Source: Mesobacillus maritimus
GTDB taxonomy: Bacteria; Bacillota; Bacilli; Bacillales; Cytobacillaceae
Length of the DNA: 64,000 bases
Direction: 5' to 3'
NCBI RefSeq assembly: GCF_019749255.1
Contig: NZ_JACWFH010000001.1
Span: forward strand, 1 to 64,000
Part shown: positions 8,897 to 18,672 of the stretch, piece by piece
Layout of the letters: each line of letters opens with the position of its first letter
Numbering within the stretch: the first letter of the stretch is position 1
The notes under the pieces: model-generated
What the model saw: the letters and a program-made list of their open reading frames with translations, nothing else
What the model was told of the DNA's origin: nothing
The model's database searches: none
Translations under genes and position numbers: made by a program

Positions 8897-9069
8897 GACT
8901 CCTCCAGTAAATTTGAAAAGGCTGTTTCATAAGAAATTGTAAAATTCTAAAGTGAGTAGGCTGGATAAAATTGTTGGTTTACTAAGATTGCAAGCTCTTT
9001 TCTTATAATCAGTATTTTACCCAAAAACAGCAAAGGTTTAGAAAGAAGCCTTAAAAAAAGAACCAACTA

Positions 9070-10383
9070 TCAGTAGTTGATTCCTTTAACGGTAGTATTG
9101 GACAAAATTTCGTTTTTATAAGGAAGATTGATCATCGGAAAGATTAAGGTAAAACGAGTCCCTTTATTGACTTCACTTGATGAATCCACAAACCCATTCA
9201 TTTCCTTGAGGATTTTGAAAGCAACCAACATGCCGAGTCCTGTTCCCTTATCTTTTTTAGTGGAAAAATAGGGCTCGCCGAGTTTGGCTAACTGACTAGC
9301 TGACATCCCAATACCTGTATCCTCAATATTGATTATAATACTTTTGGAGGTTTTGGATTGGTGTACCTGAACCGTAAGAGTTCCACCGTTGGGCATTGCT
9401 TCAATCCCGTTCTTTAGGATATTTAATAAACACTGCTGAAATTTTGCTGCATCTCCATTAATATAAAGACCTTCTGTGAGGTTTTTAGTCACTTTTACAC
9501 TGTTGTGGTTCGCATAGGGAGATAGTAGCTCGAGTGATTTTTCAATTTCGGTTTTGACATTTAACATTGAAACCTGGTGATGTTGAGGTTTGGAGAAACT
9601 TAAATAGTCTTTTAGGATTACTTCTGCACGGTCCAATTCATCTATCGCCGTATCAAGGTAAAACTGTCTTTTTTCTTCTGGAATGCTTGGATCTTTTAAC
9701 ATCTGTAGAAACCCTCTAGTAACCGTCAGTGGGTTCCGAACCTCATGGCTGACACTAGCAGCAAGATGAGAAATGACTTCAATTTTATCAGACTTGACTA
9801 CAGCGTCACGCAGGATAATATTTTGAAGAATTAACTCAATTAAAAAGACGACAATCATTACGCCTGCTAAAAGGGTCATTGTGTAGATAATGGAGAGGAA
9901 TACATCTAATTGATTTGTATCAAGTAAGGACGCAAAGATGAAGGACAATAAAGAATAGCTAACTGTAATCACAGCGACTAAGCTTAGTTTGCGCGACATT
10001 GGGTTCCTTCGAAAGTACTTTGAAAGAACAGAAACGGTTAGTGTAATAAAGACCATAAGAGCAACATGAAGCCAGATACCTACGCCTCCAAATGGAACCC
10101 TCAATAATAGGGAAAGGAAGAAAATACATATACTTGAAGGAATTCCACTATAGAGGCCAACAAGGATAATTGGAATAACTCTTAGGTCATAAAAAATTTG
10201 ATTATCCTCAGTGTAAGAAAAGTGAATGCAAAAGAAAACCTGGATTGCGGCAGCAATAATAATCAACCAATTCGCAAGGTTTTTTGGAAGGTTGTTTTTA
10301 TATTTCATAAAGAAGTATTGGACAATAAATGATGTAATTAGGATAAAAAGAAGGTTAAATAACAGGTCTTTGAACAGTACCAT
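9070..10383 (-). CDS. sensor histidine kinase, KinB-like
   Basis: A 437-residue membrane kinase. Residues 1-190 hold about six hydrophobic segments resembling the 5TM-5TMR LYT sensor region. Then comes the HisKA phospho-acceptor SVSHEVRNPLT (H about 213) and a HATPase domain with the N box NILKNGIEAMP, DTGIGM and GTGLGM. Architecture and length match the sporulation kinase KinB, which phosphorylates Spo0F. No response regulator is adjacent, which suits a phosphorelay kinase. The ATG at 10383 follows GGGGAAG; an in-frame TTG lies just before it. Exact equivalence to KinB is inferred. Confidence 0.85.
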   Translation of the reverse strand: MVLFKDLLFNLLFILITSFIVQYFFMKYKNNLPKNLANWLIIIAAAIQVFFCIHFSYTEDNQIFYDLRVIPIILVGLYSGIPSSICIFFLSLLLRVPFGGVGIWLHVALMVFITLTVSVLSKYFRRNPMSRKLSLVAVITVSYSLLSFIFASLLDTNQLDVFLSIIYTMTLLAGVMIVVFLIELILQNIILRDAVVKSDKIEVISHLAASVSHEVRNPLTVTRGFLQMLKDPSIPEEKRQFYLDTAIDELDRAEVILKDYLSFSKPQHHQVSMLNVKTEIEKSLELLSPYANHNSVKVTKNLTEGLYINGDAAKFQQCLLNILKNGIEAMPNGGTLTVQVHQSKTSKSIIINIEDTGIGMSASQLAKLGEPYFSTKKDKGTGLGMLVAFKILKEMNGFVDSSSEVNKGTRFTLIFPMINLPYKNEILSNTTVKGINY

Positions 10384-10527
10384 CAAACTTCCCCATTCCG
10401 CTCATATACTATTAAACCTATTGTATAACAGAAAATTTACAGAGTTCAACCATTGTTGTGTAAAAAGTTACATATATTCTGATTTGTTTACAATAATTTA
10501 GGCGGAATGCACTAAAAATCGACAAAC

Positions 10528-10556
10528 GACAAAAAACCGCTTATGCGGTTTTTGTC
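10528..10556 (-). terminator. intrinsic terminator of the second purine permease
   Basis: GACAAAAAACCGC and GCGGTTTTTGTC form a long stem around a TTAT loop, 12 bp after the permease stop. Confidence 0.85.
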
Positions 10557-10568
10557 ATAGATCATATA

Positions 10569-11867
10569 TTAATGTGGTAAAAAGGCAAGTTGGTAAAAGA
10601 ATAGAACAGCAAAGATGTAAAGCAGTGGGTGAACTTGGCGTCCTTTGCCTTTCACAAGCTTGAGTAATGGATAAGAAATAAAGCCAAGAGCAATCCCGGT
10701 TGCAATACTAGATGTTAACGGCATGCTTAAGATAATTAAGAAGGCAGGGAAAGCTTCCTCCAGCTCATTCCAACGGACTTCAGCAATACTTCCCATCATT
10801 AAGCTTCCTACAATGATTAACGCAGGAGCGGTAATTGCCGACAATCCTGAAACTGCACCAACTAATGGACTAAAGAATGCGGCAATGATGAACAATACAG
10901 CTACTGTCAGGGAGGTTAATCCTGTACGTCCTCCAGCAGCCACGCCAGATGAGGATTCAATAAAGGCGGTTGTTGGACTTGTTCCAAACATGGCGCCAAC
11001 GCCTGTAGCAATTGAATCTGAAAGTAAGGCTTGTTTAGCTCTTGGTAGACTTTTGCCTTTCATTAACCCAGCTTGATGAGCAACGCCAATCATTGTGCCT
11101 GTTGTATCGAATATCGTGACAAGAATAAAGGAAAAGACGACAGCGTAAAGCCCATGTGAAATCACTTCGCCGATAGCCGTAAAAGGATTAAAGACAATTA
11201 GTCCTTCTGGAAGTGTTGGCCGGGAAACAAATCCTTGTTCAAAAGAGAGATGGCCCGTAAAATACGCAATTAGCCCTGTAATGACCATTCCAATAAAGAG
11301 AGCTCCATTAACATTAAGAACCATAAGGATTAACGAAATGGCAAGTCCAACGAGGGCAAGGACCGCTACCGGCGAATGTAAATCACCTAAAGCAACTAAA
11401 TTTGTTGGATGTGACGTAATAATCCCAGTTAACCTTAGTCCAATAAAGGCAATGAAGAGTCCGATTCCTGCTGTGATTCCATGCTTTAGTGTTTCTGGAA
11501 TCGCTTCAATTAACTTTTCCCGGAAGGATGTTAGGCTCAACAGAACAAAAATTAATCCTGCGATAAAAACGGCTGCAAAAGCCGTTTCATAAGTAATATT
11601 GTTAGTTCCTACCACAGAATAGGCAAAGTATGCATTAAGCCCCATTCCCGGTGCGATGGCAATAGGATAATTTGCAAATAAGGCCATCCAAAGGGTTCCA
11701 ACCACTGAGGCAATGATGGTAGCAGTGAATACTTGTTCAAACGGAACACCCGCATCTGCAAGAATAACAGGGTTTACAACCACAATATAAACCATTGTAA
11801 AGAAAGTTGTCATTCCTGCTAATAGTTCAGTTTTGACATTCGTGTTGTTTTCAGTAAGTTTAAACAT
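10569..11867 (-). CDS. NCS2 family purine permease (second copy)
   Basis: A 432-residue AzgA-like nucleobase permease, paralogous to the one at 6.0-7.3 kb, with the same hydrophobic pattern and the GTSPTTAFIESSSG motif. The start is taken at the ATG (MFKLTENN) behind GGAGGACCTC rather than 24 bp upstream. It probably transports adenine, guanine or hypoxanthine, like PbuG/PbuO. Unlike the first copy, no purine aptamer is visible upstream, so the two are likely regulated differently. Confidence 0.88.
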   Translation of the reverse strand: MFKLTENNTNVKTELLAGMTTFFTMVYIVVVNPVILADAGVPFEQVFTATIIASVVGTLWMALFANYPIAIAPGMGLNAYFAYSVVGTNNITYETAFAAVFIAGLIFVLLSLTSFREKLIEAIPETLKHGITAGIGLFIAFIGLRLTGIITSHPTNLVALGDLHSPVAVLALVGLAISLILMVLNVNGALFIGMVITGLIAYFTGHLSFEQGFVSRPTLPEGLIVFNPFTAIGEVISHGLYAVVFSFILVTIFDTTGTMIGVAHQAGLMKGKSLPRAKQALLSDSIATGVGAMFGTSPTTAFIESSSGVAAGGRTGLTSLTVAVLFIIAAFFSPLVGAVSGLSAITAPALIIVGSLMMGSIAEVRWNELEEAFPAFLIILSMPLTSSIATGIALGFISYPLLKLVKGKGRQVHPLLYIFAVLFFYQLAFLPH

Positions 11868-12053
11868 GAGGTCCTCCAATAATACGAACATTTTTAAAGC
11901 ACGAATAATATAATATTCGCTTTTCCATAAAATTTCAAGGGAAAATTGCAGTTTGTTTTTTCAGTCTTTGTTGGCTAGTTATCCATCCCGTTTATTATTT
12001 CCAAAATGAAAAGATAAGCCCAATTTATATAAGAAAAGTTTAGGACAAATTTG

Positions 12054-12153
12054 AACCGGGAACACAAAAAGTACAATACAAAAAAAGTGAAAATCCCGGT
12101 TTTAATACCGTTCACATAGATAGAAGCGATTGCTACCAAGGCAGTCGCTTTTT
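12054..12153 (+). other. two consecutive hairpins without an upstream gene
   Basis: AACCGGGA (12054-12061) pairs with TCCCGGTT (12094-12101) across a long A-rich loop. GCGATTGC (12126-12133) pairs with GCAGTCGC (12141-12148) and is followed by TTTTT, which looks like a plus-strand terminator. No plus-strand gene ends here, so this may terminate a small untranslated RNA. The rest of 11868-12314 shows nothing else. Confidence 0.35.
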
Positions 12154-12314
12154 ATATTGTAAATATTCCCTGTTATGAAAGTGAGTAAATTAGATTTAAC
12201 TTTCACATACTTGTGGATAAGGGATGTTTTCATCCTTAAAGATTGTAAAAGTCCATTCAGGTAGACCATTGATATTGGAATCAATCACTTCAATTACTAA
12301 AGGAGGATCATTGA

Positions 12315-12575
12315 ATGTTTAGTTTTCTGTGGTCATTGATCATTGGAGGAATTATCGGTTGGTTAGCAGGACTAATCATGGGGAGAGACATCCCAGGTGG
12401 AGTCATAGGAAATATTATTGCTGGTTTTATTGGTGCATGGCTAGGGCAGGCGATTTTAGGCTCATGGGGTCCAATTGTCGGAGGCTTTGCGGTTCTTCCA
12501 GCTTTAATTGGAGCTCTTGCGATTGTCTTTATTGCTAGCCTGATTTTCAGAAGTATGAAAAAATCAACAGATTAA
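12315..12575 (+). CDS. GlsB/YeaQ/YmgE family stress-response membrane protein
   Basis: An 86-residue small membrane protein with three hydrophobic glycine-rich segments (FLWSLIIGGIIGWLAGLIMG, the GNIIAGFIGAWLGQ region, and a C-terminal helix before RSMKKSTD). This is the transglycosylase-associated (YeaQ) family, usually general-stress induced; its molecular role is unknown. It starts behind AAAGGAGG and is followed by a strong terminator. No SigB promoter could be assigned. Confidence 0.88.
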   Translation: MFSFLWSLIIGGIIGWLAGLIMGRDIPGGVIGNIIAGFIGAWLGQAILGSWGPIVGGFAVLPALIGALAIVFIASLIFRSMKKSTD

Positions 12576-12624
12576 GTAATTGAATAATTTGGCATTCCGT
12601 TATCGAAAGAGCGGGTCAAATCTC

Positions 12625-12662
12625 ATAAAAAAATCCTTCCGGCTACGGAAGGATTTTTTTGT
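12625..12662. terminator. bidirectional intrinsic terminator
   Basis: AATCCTTCC and GGAAGGATT arms with A-run and T-run on either side, between the convergent YeaQ-like and RluA genes. Confidence 0.88.
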
Positions 12663-12742
12663 GGATATTTCGTAGATAGAACTTGGAACCTACAAGGTAG
12701 CTAAGCGTACGTGAAATTTGACAGTAGGATTTCTTATTATTT

Positions 12743-13663
12743 TTATAAAGAGTAAGGATCGATATCCCTAAAAATCGGCGGCTGATCTTGAAATGGTGCA
12801 TGACATACAATGGTTTCGCCTGTAAAAGGATGGATGAATTCAATTTTAACTGCATGTAGTGCCTGACGTTTAAAGACATTACTGCCACCATATAAAACAT
12901 CACCAGAAAGTGGATATCCGAGGTCGCTTAAGTGAACACGTATCTGATGCGTTCGCCCTGTATCTAGTGAACAGCGAATAAGTGTCCTTTTTTCCTTATG
13001 AAGGCGCTGGATGACTTCAAAATGGGTTATTGCAGGCTGACCAGTCTGAGATACCCTCCTCCTAACCGGGTGATGGCGATCTCGTCCAATAGGTTTGTTA
13101 ATTGTTCCTTTGCTCTTCATCATAAGACCATCAGTCATTGCAAGATAGGTACGTTTAATTTTACGCTCTTCAAGCATTCTATCTAGAATGGCGCCAATCA
13201 GTGCATGTTTGGCAAAGAGAACCGTTCCCGTTGTGTCACGATCGAGTCTGTGAATATGGCGAGGATTTAAACTTTCACCTTTTGCTTCCAAATGGAAGGC
13301 CGCAGCATTTAACAGGGTATTCTTTTCACCTGGCTCGTTAGGATGCGTATCCATATTGGCTGGTTTATTAAAGATCATTAGATGATCGTCTTCATACAAA
13401 AGTTCAACATCTAAAAAGGTAGGGGAAACCTGGTATGCTTCGGGCTGAAAAAGTTTTATTTGCAGCTTATCGCCTGTGATTAGCTGCTTATTCCAGTTTG
13501 GCGGTTCGCCGTTGATCTGAATCTTCTTTTCCATCCTTAAAGCATGCATCAACTTTTTAGGTGCTTTCCAAACACTTCTTAATAGAAAGTCTAGCGTAAA
13601 AGTGGTCCATTGTACTGGGACCGTAAATTCACACCACTGTCCTTTTTTTCTAGTTGCTATCAT
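12743..13663 (-). CDS. yhcT: RluA family pseudouridine synthase (YhcT-like)
   Basis: A 306-residue pseudouridine synthase. The first part is S4-like (VWKAPKKLMHALRMEKKIQING) and the catalytic domain carries HIHRLDRDTTG with catalytic Asp141 (the D of RLD). It isomerises uridine in rRNA or tRNA; the site is not predictable. The divergent neighbour is yhcU, as in B. subtilis where yhcT and yhcU are adjacent, which supports the symbol. It starts at ATG behind GGAGA. Confidence 0.88.
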   Translation of the reverse strand: MIATRKKGQWCEFTVPVQWTTFTLDFLLRSVWKAPKKLMHALRMEKKIQINGEPPNWNKQLITGDKLQIKLFQPEAYQVSPTFLDVELLYEDDHLMIFNKPANMDTHPNEPGEKNTLLNAAAFHLEAKGESLNPRHIHRLDRDTTGTVLFAKHALIGAILDRMLEERKIKRTYLAMTDGLMMKSKGTINKPIGRDRHHPVRRRVSQTGQPAITHFEVIQRLHKEKRTLIRCSLDTGRTHQIRVHLSDLGYPLSGDVLYGGSNVFKRQALHAVKIEFIHPFTGETIVCHAPFQDQPPIFRDIDPYSL

Positions 13664-13838
13664 AAATTTTCTCCTTTTTATACTTGTTTTTCCATTTGGC
13701 TGGCTTCTAGGTTGAAACCACTGCTAGACCAGCATTTTTCGGTTTTCTATGGTCATAATTACCACACTATAATAACTTGGTTCTATGTTATCCTAGTTTT
13801 ATCTAAGTGGAGAAAAAGGTACTAAAGGTGGGTTATCA

Positions 13839-14237
13839 TTGAAGATTGTATTTGCGTCAACACCAGGTCAAGTAGAAAAAGTGGTAGAGCTTGCTAATTA
13901 TTTTTATAGTAGTATTTTACCACTCTATTTTACTGATGAAGACATCAAAGAATTTGAAAAGCATAAGGTCCTTTATACAACAAAGGAGCAAATTGAAAAT
14001 TTTAATACACTAGGAGATGCTTTCCGTGTTATCACAAGCCTGCAGACAATCATTTCTATTTTAGAGTCTCAGGATCTTTCACACAAGTATTCACCAGTGT
14101 TTGAGAAAAATGCACAAACCTTAAGGGAGTTCGGAATTTATTTTCCTTTTCAATTTAATGAGTTTATTGCTGCTCTGCGGACTGGGAACGATTTTATAAG
14201 TATATATTCCAAAGCGGCTAATCATTATTTGGTTTAA
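13839..14237 (+). CDS. yhcU: YhcU family protein (DUF5365)
   Basis: A 132-residue soluble protein of unknown function conserved in Bacillus (MKIVFASTPGQVEKVVELANYFY). No catalytic motif is evident; it has alternating helical segments. It starts with TTG after AAAGGTGG and keeps the B. subtilis position next to yhcT. It ends before its own terminator. Confidence 0.8.
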   Translation: MKIVFASTPGQVEKVVELANYFYSSILPLYFTDEDIKEFEKHKVLYTTKEQIENFNTLGDAFRVITSLQTIISILESQDLSHKYSPVFEKNAQTLREFGIYFPFQFNEFIAALRTGNDFISIYSKAANHYLV

Positions 14238-14270
14238 TTCAAATAACGATTAGTATACATTAGACATTAG

Positions 14271-14298
14271 ACGCCTACAAAATTGTAGGCGTTTTTTT
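14271..14298 (+). terminator. intrinsic terminator of yhcU
   Basis: ACGCCTAC and GTAGGCGT arms with an AAAATT loop followed by a seven-T run. Confidence 0.9.
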
Positions 14299-14400
14299 CT
14301 ATCCAATAAAGAATGCGGTGGTTTTTGAAATCTCCTTTCCGTTTACTGGAAGATTATATTATAATGTAAATTATATGATTTTTTAATGGGAGGACTTACT

Positions 14401-16143
14401 ATGGATTGGAAGGCAAAGGCCCAAAAATGGCTTGAATACGAAAATTTAGATCATGAACTTAAACAAGAGTTAGAACAATTAAAGAATAATGAAGTTGGCC
14501 TTGAAGAGGCTTTTTACAAAGACTTAGAATTTGGGACAGGTGGGATGAGAGGAGAAATTGGCGCCGGAACCAACCGGATGAACTTATATACAATTAGAAA
14601 AGCATCAGCCGGTTTAGCAACTTTCATCGAGGAAAATGGGGAAGAAGCGAAAAAACGTGGCGTTGTGATTGCATACGATTGTAGACATAAATCTCCAGAG
14701 TTTGCGATGGAGGCTGCTAAAACTCTTGCTACAAGAGGCATACATACATATGTTTTTGAAGAATTACGTCCCACACCGGTTTTAAGTTTCGCTGTTCGCT
14801 ACCTGAATGCTTTCGCAGGAATTGTGATAACAGCTAGTCACAATCCTCCGGAATATAATGGGTACAAAGTATACGGAGAAGATGGTGCTCAATTACCGCC
14901 AAATTCAGCGGATACAGTCATTGACAGAGTGAATCAGATTGAAAACGAGTTAAATATTACTGTCTCTGATGAGCAAAAGCTAATCGATGAGGGTCTCATT
15001 CAAATGATTGGCTCAGACGTTGATCAAGCTTATCTAGAAAAGTTATTAACGATTTCTGAGAACCCCGAACTTCCTAATGAAACAGAGGTTAAAGTGGTCT
15101 TTACACCACTTCACGGAACGGCTAATATCCCTGTTCGAAAAGGCCTAGAGGCGATGAACTATGCGAATGTAACGATAGTTAAGGAACAGGAACAACCTGA
15201 CCCAGAGTTTTCAACGGTGAAAAGTCCGAATCCAGAGGAACACGCTGCCTTTGAACTTGCAATTAAAGAAGGAAAAAAAGTAGATGCGGATCTTTTAATT
15301 GCGACAGATCCAGATGCTGATCGCTTGGGGATAGCTGTTAAAGATAACCAAGGCGAATATACCGTCCTAACAGGTAATCAAACTGGGGCTTTGTTACTTC
15401 ACTATATTCTTACGCAGAAAAAGGAAAAAGGAACGCTTCCGAACAATGGATTAGTTTTAAAGACCATTGTCACATCAGAATTAGGAGCAGCGGTCGCTAA
15501 ATCATTTGGACTTGAAACAATGGATGTGTTGACCGGCTTTAAATTTATTGCTGAAAAAATAAATCAGTTTGAGCAAACAAATGAGTACAAGTTCTTATTT
15601 GGATATGAAGAGAGTTACGGATATTTAATAGGGGATTTTGCACGTGATAAGGATGCAGTGCAGGCTGCTGTTCTTGCAGTTGAGGTCTGTGCGTATTACA
15701 AAAAGAAGGGCTTATCTTTATATGACGCATTGCTAAATATTTTTGATGAGTTTGGCTATTACCAGGAAGGCCTGCGGTCGTTGACTCTTAAGGGCAAGGA
15801 AGGGGCAGAACTCATTCAAAAAACATTAGCTGCCTTCCGAGCTGAAAAGTTGACCAATATCAATGGCTTAAAAGTTGCTGCAATTGAAGATTATTTAACA
15901 AGTACACGAATCAAAACAAATGGTGGAGAAGAACAGATTGATTTGCCAAAATCCAATGTTCTAAAATATCTCCTTGAGGACGGATCTTGGATGTGCCTTC
16001 GTCCATCAGGAACCGAGCCAAAGATTAAGTTTTATTTTGGGGTAAGTAGCAACAGTTTTGATGAAAGTAAGAAAAAATTATCTGATATTGAGCAAAAGCT
16101 AATGGACCTTGTGGAAGAAAAGATGGAAGCAGTAAAAAATTAA
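14401..16143 (+). CDS. pgcA: alpha-phosphoglucomutase/phosphomannomutase PgcA
   Basis: A 580-residue phosphohexose mutase with four domains. The phosphoserine loop [13 protein letters not shown] contains Ser146, the metal loop is [10 protein letters not shown], the sugar-binding loop is GYEESYG and the phosphate-binding loop is RPSGTEPK. It interconverts glucose 1- and 6-phosphate and supplies UDP-glucose for glycolipid and teichoic acid synthesis. I start at 14401 with GGGAGGA 6 bp upstream; an in-frame ATG at 14386 lies before that site. Length matches PgcA (YhxB). Confidence 0.93.
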   Translation: MDWKAKAQKWLEYENLDHELKQELEQLKNNEVGLEEAFYKDLEFGTGGMRGEIGAGTNRMNLYTIRKASAGLATFIEENGEEAKKRGVVIAYDCRHKSPEFAMEAAKTLATRGIHTYVFEELRPTPVLSFAVRYLNAFAGIVITASHNPPEYNGYKVYGEDGAQLPPNSADTVIDRVNQIENELNITVSDEQKLIDEGLIQMIGSDVDQAYLEKLLTISENPELPNETEVKVVFTPLHGTANIPVRKGLEAMNYANVTIVKEQEQPDPEFSTVKSPNPEEHAAFELAIKEGKKVDADLLIATDPDADRLGIAVKDNQGEYTVLTGNQTGALLLHYILTQKKEKGTLPNNGLVLKTIVTSELGAAVAKSFGLETMDVLTGFKFIAEKINQFEQTNEYKFLFGYEESYGYLIGDFARDKDAVQAAVLAVEVCAYYKKKGLSLYDALLNIFDEFGYYQEGLRSLTLKGKEGAELIQKTLAAFRAEKLTNINGLKVAAIEDYLTSTRIKTNGGEEQIDLPKSNVLKYLLEDGSWMCLRPSGTEPKIKFYFGVSSNSFDESKKKLSDIEQKLMDLVEEKMEAVKN

Positions 16144-16148
16144 TAATG

Positions 16149-16182
16149 AAAAACGGCACCTTTAGCAGGTGCCGTTTTTTAT
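16149..16182 (+). terminator. intrinsic terminator of pgcA
   Basis: AAACGGCACC and GGTGCCGTTT arms around TTTAGCA, followed by a T-run, a few bases after the stop. Confidence 0.92.
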
Positions 16183-16214
16183 TGGTGGAATTCGGTGCGT
16201 TATGGAAAAACCAG

Positions 16215-16481
16215 TCAAATTGTCGTATTCATGCTCATTTCATCCACAGGCTCGAGTGTATCTGGCTCCGTCATTCCGTTGGCATGGTCGATGTACCTTA
16301 GCAGGGAATACAAGTGTTTTTCAATAACTGTATAGTCCTTTTCAAAATTGTATGCATGTAGAAAATGCTCAATTTTTTTGGAAAGGAACTGATCCTCCGT
16401 TCGAACCATAAGGATTAATAAATTATCCCATTGGGAACGGTGGGTATAGTAAAGCGCGCGATCATAATCCACTTTATTCAT
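16215..16481 (-). CDS. yhdB: YhdB-like protein
   Basis: An 88-residue acidic protein (MNKVDYDRALYYTHRSQWD) that resembles the YhdB-like family of bacilli, function unknown. The position between pgcA and spoVR agrees with the B. subtilis order around yhdB. The ribosome binding site is AAGGAGG. No membrane segment or motif is visible. Confidence 0.7.
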   Translation of the reverse strand: MNKVDYDRALYYTHRSQWDNLLILMVRTEDQFLSKKIEHFLHAYNFEKDYTVIEKHLYSLLRYIDHANGMTEPDTLEPVDEMSMNTTI

Positions 16482-16704
16482 TAAGCATTCCTCCTTACGA
16501 GGAGTTGATACTATTATATGACTTTCATGAGGAAATCAACTGTGAAAAACTTGGTCTTGTTGTCATATAAGGACTTTCAATATCTGCCTGTATAAAATAG
16601 GTGATTTAGTGGAAAGGTATGGTGTCTTTTTATCGTTATTTAAGTTTTTTACTTGGTTTTTTTAGACAGAGTTACAAGCTCGCTCATCTTTCTCACTTTT
16701 TTCT

Positions 16705-16712
16705 CATACATT
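16705..16712 (+). promoter_or_regulatory. candidate SigE-type -10 element of spoVR
   Basis: CATACATT matches the SigE -10 consensus CATACAnT, 37 bp before the ribosome binding region of spoVR. The -35 region is poor. spoVR of B. subtilis is SigE-dependent, which motivates the call. Confidence 0.35.
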
Positions 16713-16741
16713 GAGTATAAGAAAAGAAAGGGGGAGAGCCG

Positions 16742-18151
16742 GTGTCAGCTGATAGCAAGTCGTTAGAGTATGCGATATCTGAAATCACTGAGATCGCCCG
16801 CGGATTCGGTTTAGATTTTTATCCAATGAGATATGAGGTCTGTCCAGCCGATATCATTTATACGTTTGGGGCATATGGAATGCCTACGCGATTCTCGCAC
16901 TGGAGCTTTGGAAAGCAATACCACAAAATGAAGTTGCATTATGATTTGGGTTTATCGAAAATATATGAGCTCGTGATCAATTCGAATCCTTGTTATGCCT
17001 TTTTACTGGATTCGAATGCCTTAATTCAAAATAAGCTTATAGTGGCACATGTTCTTGCTCATTGTGATTTCTTTAAAAATAATGTCCGTTTTCAAAATAC
17101 AAAGCGGGACATGGTAGAGAGTATGGCGGCAACTGCAGAGCGGATTAGGAGTTATGAAATTGAACATGGGAAGCAAGAAGTGGAGAACTTCTTAGACGCC
17201 GTCCTTGCTATTGAAGAGCATATAGATCCGTCTTTAATGAGGCCAAAATTATCTTGGTCAATGGACGACGTTGACTTTGAAGAAGAAACAGTAATTGAGA
17301 CTCCATATGATGACTTATGGAGCCTTGATGAACAGAAAAAACCAGTTGAAAAACGTGTTAAGAAAATGAAAAAGTTTCCTCCTAAACCAGAGAAAGACCT
17401 GCTATTATTCATTGAAAGTTATAGCCGGGAGCTTACAGATTGGCAACGGGATATCCTAACGATGATGAGAGAAGAAATGCTTTATTTTTGGCCACAATTA
17501 GAAACCAAAATTATGAATGAAGGTTGGGCTTCTTATTGGCATCAACGAATCATTCGAGAAATGGATTTAACCCCTGGAGAAGCAATTGAATTTGCGAAGT
17601 TAAATGCTGGAGTTGTCCAGCCATCTAAGACAGGAATCAACCCGTATTACCTCGGTTTGAAGGTTTTAGAAGATATTGAAGAGCGGTATAATAACCCAAC
17701 AAAAGAAATGATTGAGCGTGGAGTTAAACCTGGTTCTGGGCGAGAGAAAATATTTGAAGTACGGGAAATTGAGTCCGATATCTCTTTTTTAAGGAACTAT
17801 TTAACAAAGGACCTTGTCATGCGCGAGGATATGTACCTGTTCCAAAAACAAGGCAAGGAATATAAAATTGTTGATAAAGAATGGGAACAGGTCCGAGATC
17901 AATTGGTTGGGATGAGAGTGAATGGTGGTTTCCCATACTTAATGGTTGTAGATGGAGATTACCAAAAGAATGGAGAACTGTACATCAAGCATAGTTATGA
18001 GGGAATTGAACTAGACATCAAGTATCTTGAAAAGGTTCTTCCTTATATGCATCAACTATGGGGCCGGAAGACGCATATCGAAACGATTGTAGAAGATCGG
18101 ACGATGTTGTTTACCTATGATGGAAAAGGAATTCACAGAAAATATTTATAA
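16742..18151 (+). CDS. spoVR: SpoVR family protein, spore cortex formation
   Basis: A 469-residue SpoVR protein. The start is GTG behind AAAGGGGGAG. Conserved blocks include [32 protein letters not shown] at the N-terminus, [13 protein letters not shown] and [12 protein letters not shown], rich in His/Glu that may bind metal. In B. subtilis the mutant has defective spore cortex; the biochemical activity is not known. Followed by its own terminator. Confidence 0.95.
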   Translation: MSADSKSLEYAISEITEIARGFGLDFYPMRYEVCPADIIYTFGAYGMPTRFSHWSFGKQYHKMKLHYDLGLSKIYELVINSNPCYAFLLDSNALIQNKLIVAHVLAHCDFFKNNVRFQNTKRDMVESMAATAERIRSYEIEHGKQEVENFLDAVLAIEEHIDPSLMRPKLSWSMDDVDFEEETVIETPYDDLWSLDEQKKPVEKRVKKMKKFPPKPEKDLLLFIESYSRELTDWQRDILTMMREEMLYFWPQLETKIMNEGWASYWHQRIIREMDLTPGEAIEFAKLNAGVVQPSKTGINPYYLGLKVLEDIEERYNNPTKEMIERGVKPGSGREKIFEVREIESDISFLRNYLTKDLVMREDMYLFQKQGKEYKIVDKEWEQVRDQLVGMRVNGGFPYLMVVDGDYQKNGELYIKHSYEGIELDIKYLEKVLPYMHQLWGRKTHIETIVEDRTMLFTYDGKGIHRKYL

Positions 18152-18159
18152 CCTTAACT

Positions 18160-18191
18160 AGCAGTAAAACCTCATGGTTTTACTGCTTTTT
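18160..18191 (+). terminator. intrinsic terminator of spoVR
   Basis: GCAGTAAAAC and GTTTTACTGC, a 10-bp perfect stem with CTCATG loop and a TTTTT tail. Confidence 0.92.
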
Positions 18192-18385
18192 GTGACTTTG
18201 TAAAATCGTCAACACCATAGAAGTATAATATGATACATATACCATCATTGGAAAGAGGGGAAGCTATGATAACTTCCCATTTTTAACCACATAATTTGTA
18301 AGCAATTTACTGTGACTCAAATTATAAAGGATGATATAATCGGGAAACAGTACCGATGGCACTATCGATAGGAAGGAATGACAAT

Positions 18386-18664
18386 ATGCATATCACTGAT
18401 GATGCAAAAGAAGTATTGAAAGAAATACTTCAAGATAAAAACACTGCTGGTATTCGCGTCTTTTTCTCAGGCTTTGGCTGAGGAGGCCCACAAATTGGAC
18501 TGGCTCTGGATGAGCCGGAAGCAGAGGATAAAGTAACAACGATTAACGAAATCCAAGTTGCAATTGATCCACAGATTGAGGATCATATTGAAGGATTAAC
18601 GTTAGATTTCGATAAACAACAAAACGGTCTTGTTCTTACGGGGAATGAAAGTGACTGTTGTTAA
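18386..18664 (+). CDS. HesB-like selenoprotein with in-frame UGA as Sec32
   Basis: This gene is missed by standard ORF calling because codon 32 is TGA (18479-18481). Reading through it gives one 92-residue frame: MHITDDAKEVLKEILQ at the start, then GFGUGGPQIGLALDEP and a C-terminal NESDCC. The protein is the short HesB/IscA-like family in which the same place is Cys (GxGCGGP) in most bacilli; HesB-like selenoproteins are known. It starts behind AGGAAGGA (8-bp spacing), has a TATAAT box at 18335-18340 and a terminator, so it looks intact. A hairpin 18 nt after the UGA is a candidate SECIS. The function may be thiol redox or metal/Fe-S handling. A sequencing error or pseudogene is the alternative, but the downstream frame is fully conserved. 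Confidence 0.85.
18500..18518 (+). promoter_or_regulatory. candidate bacterial SECIS hairpin
   Basis: CUGGCUC (18500-18506) pairs with GAGCCGG (18512-18518), seven pairs including one G-U, around a UGGAU loop. The stem starts 18 nt after the in-frame UGA, where bacterial SECIS elements sit for SelB binding. It also codes protein, so pairing could be partly coincidental. Confidence 0.5.
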
Positions 18665-18672
18665 AAAATACG

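Noticed and set aside
12102-12284. Minus-strand ORF of 60 codons
   Set aside because: It overlaps the hairpins, has no ribosome binding site and low-complexity content.
18386-18481. Reading the HesB-like gene as a pseudogene with a premature stop
   Set aside because: The frame after the TGA is fully conserved to the CC end, control signals are intact and the codon replaces a Cys; selenocysteine explains it better.
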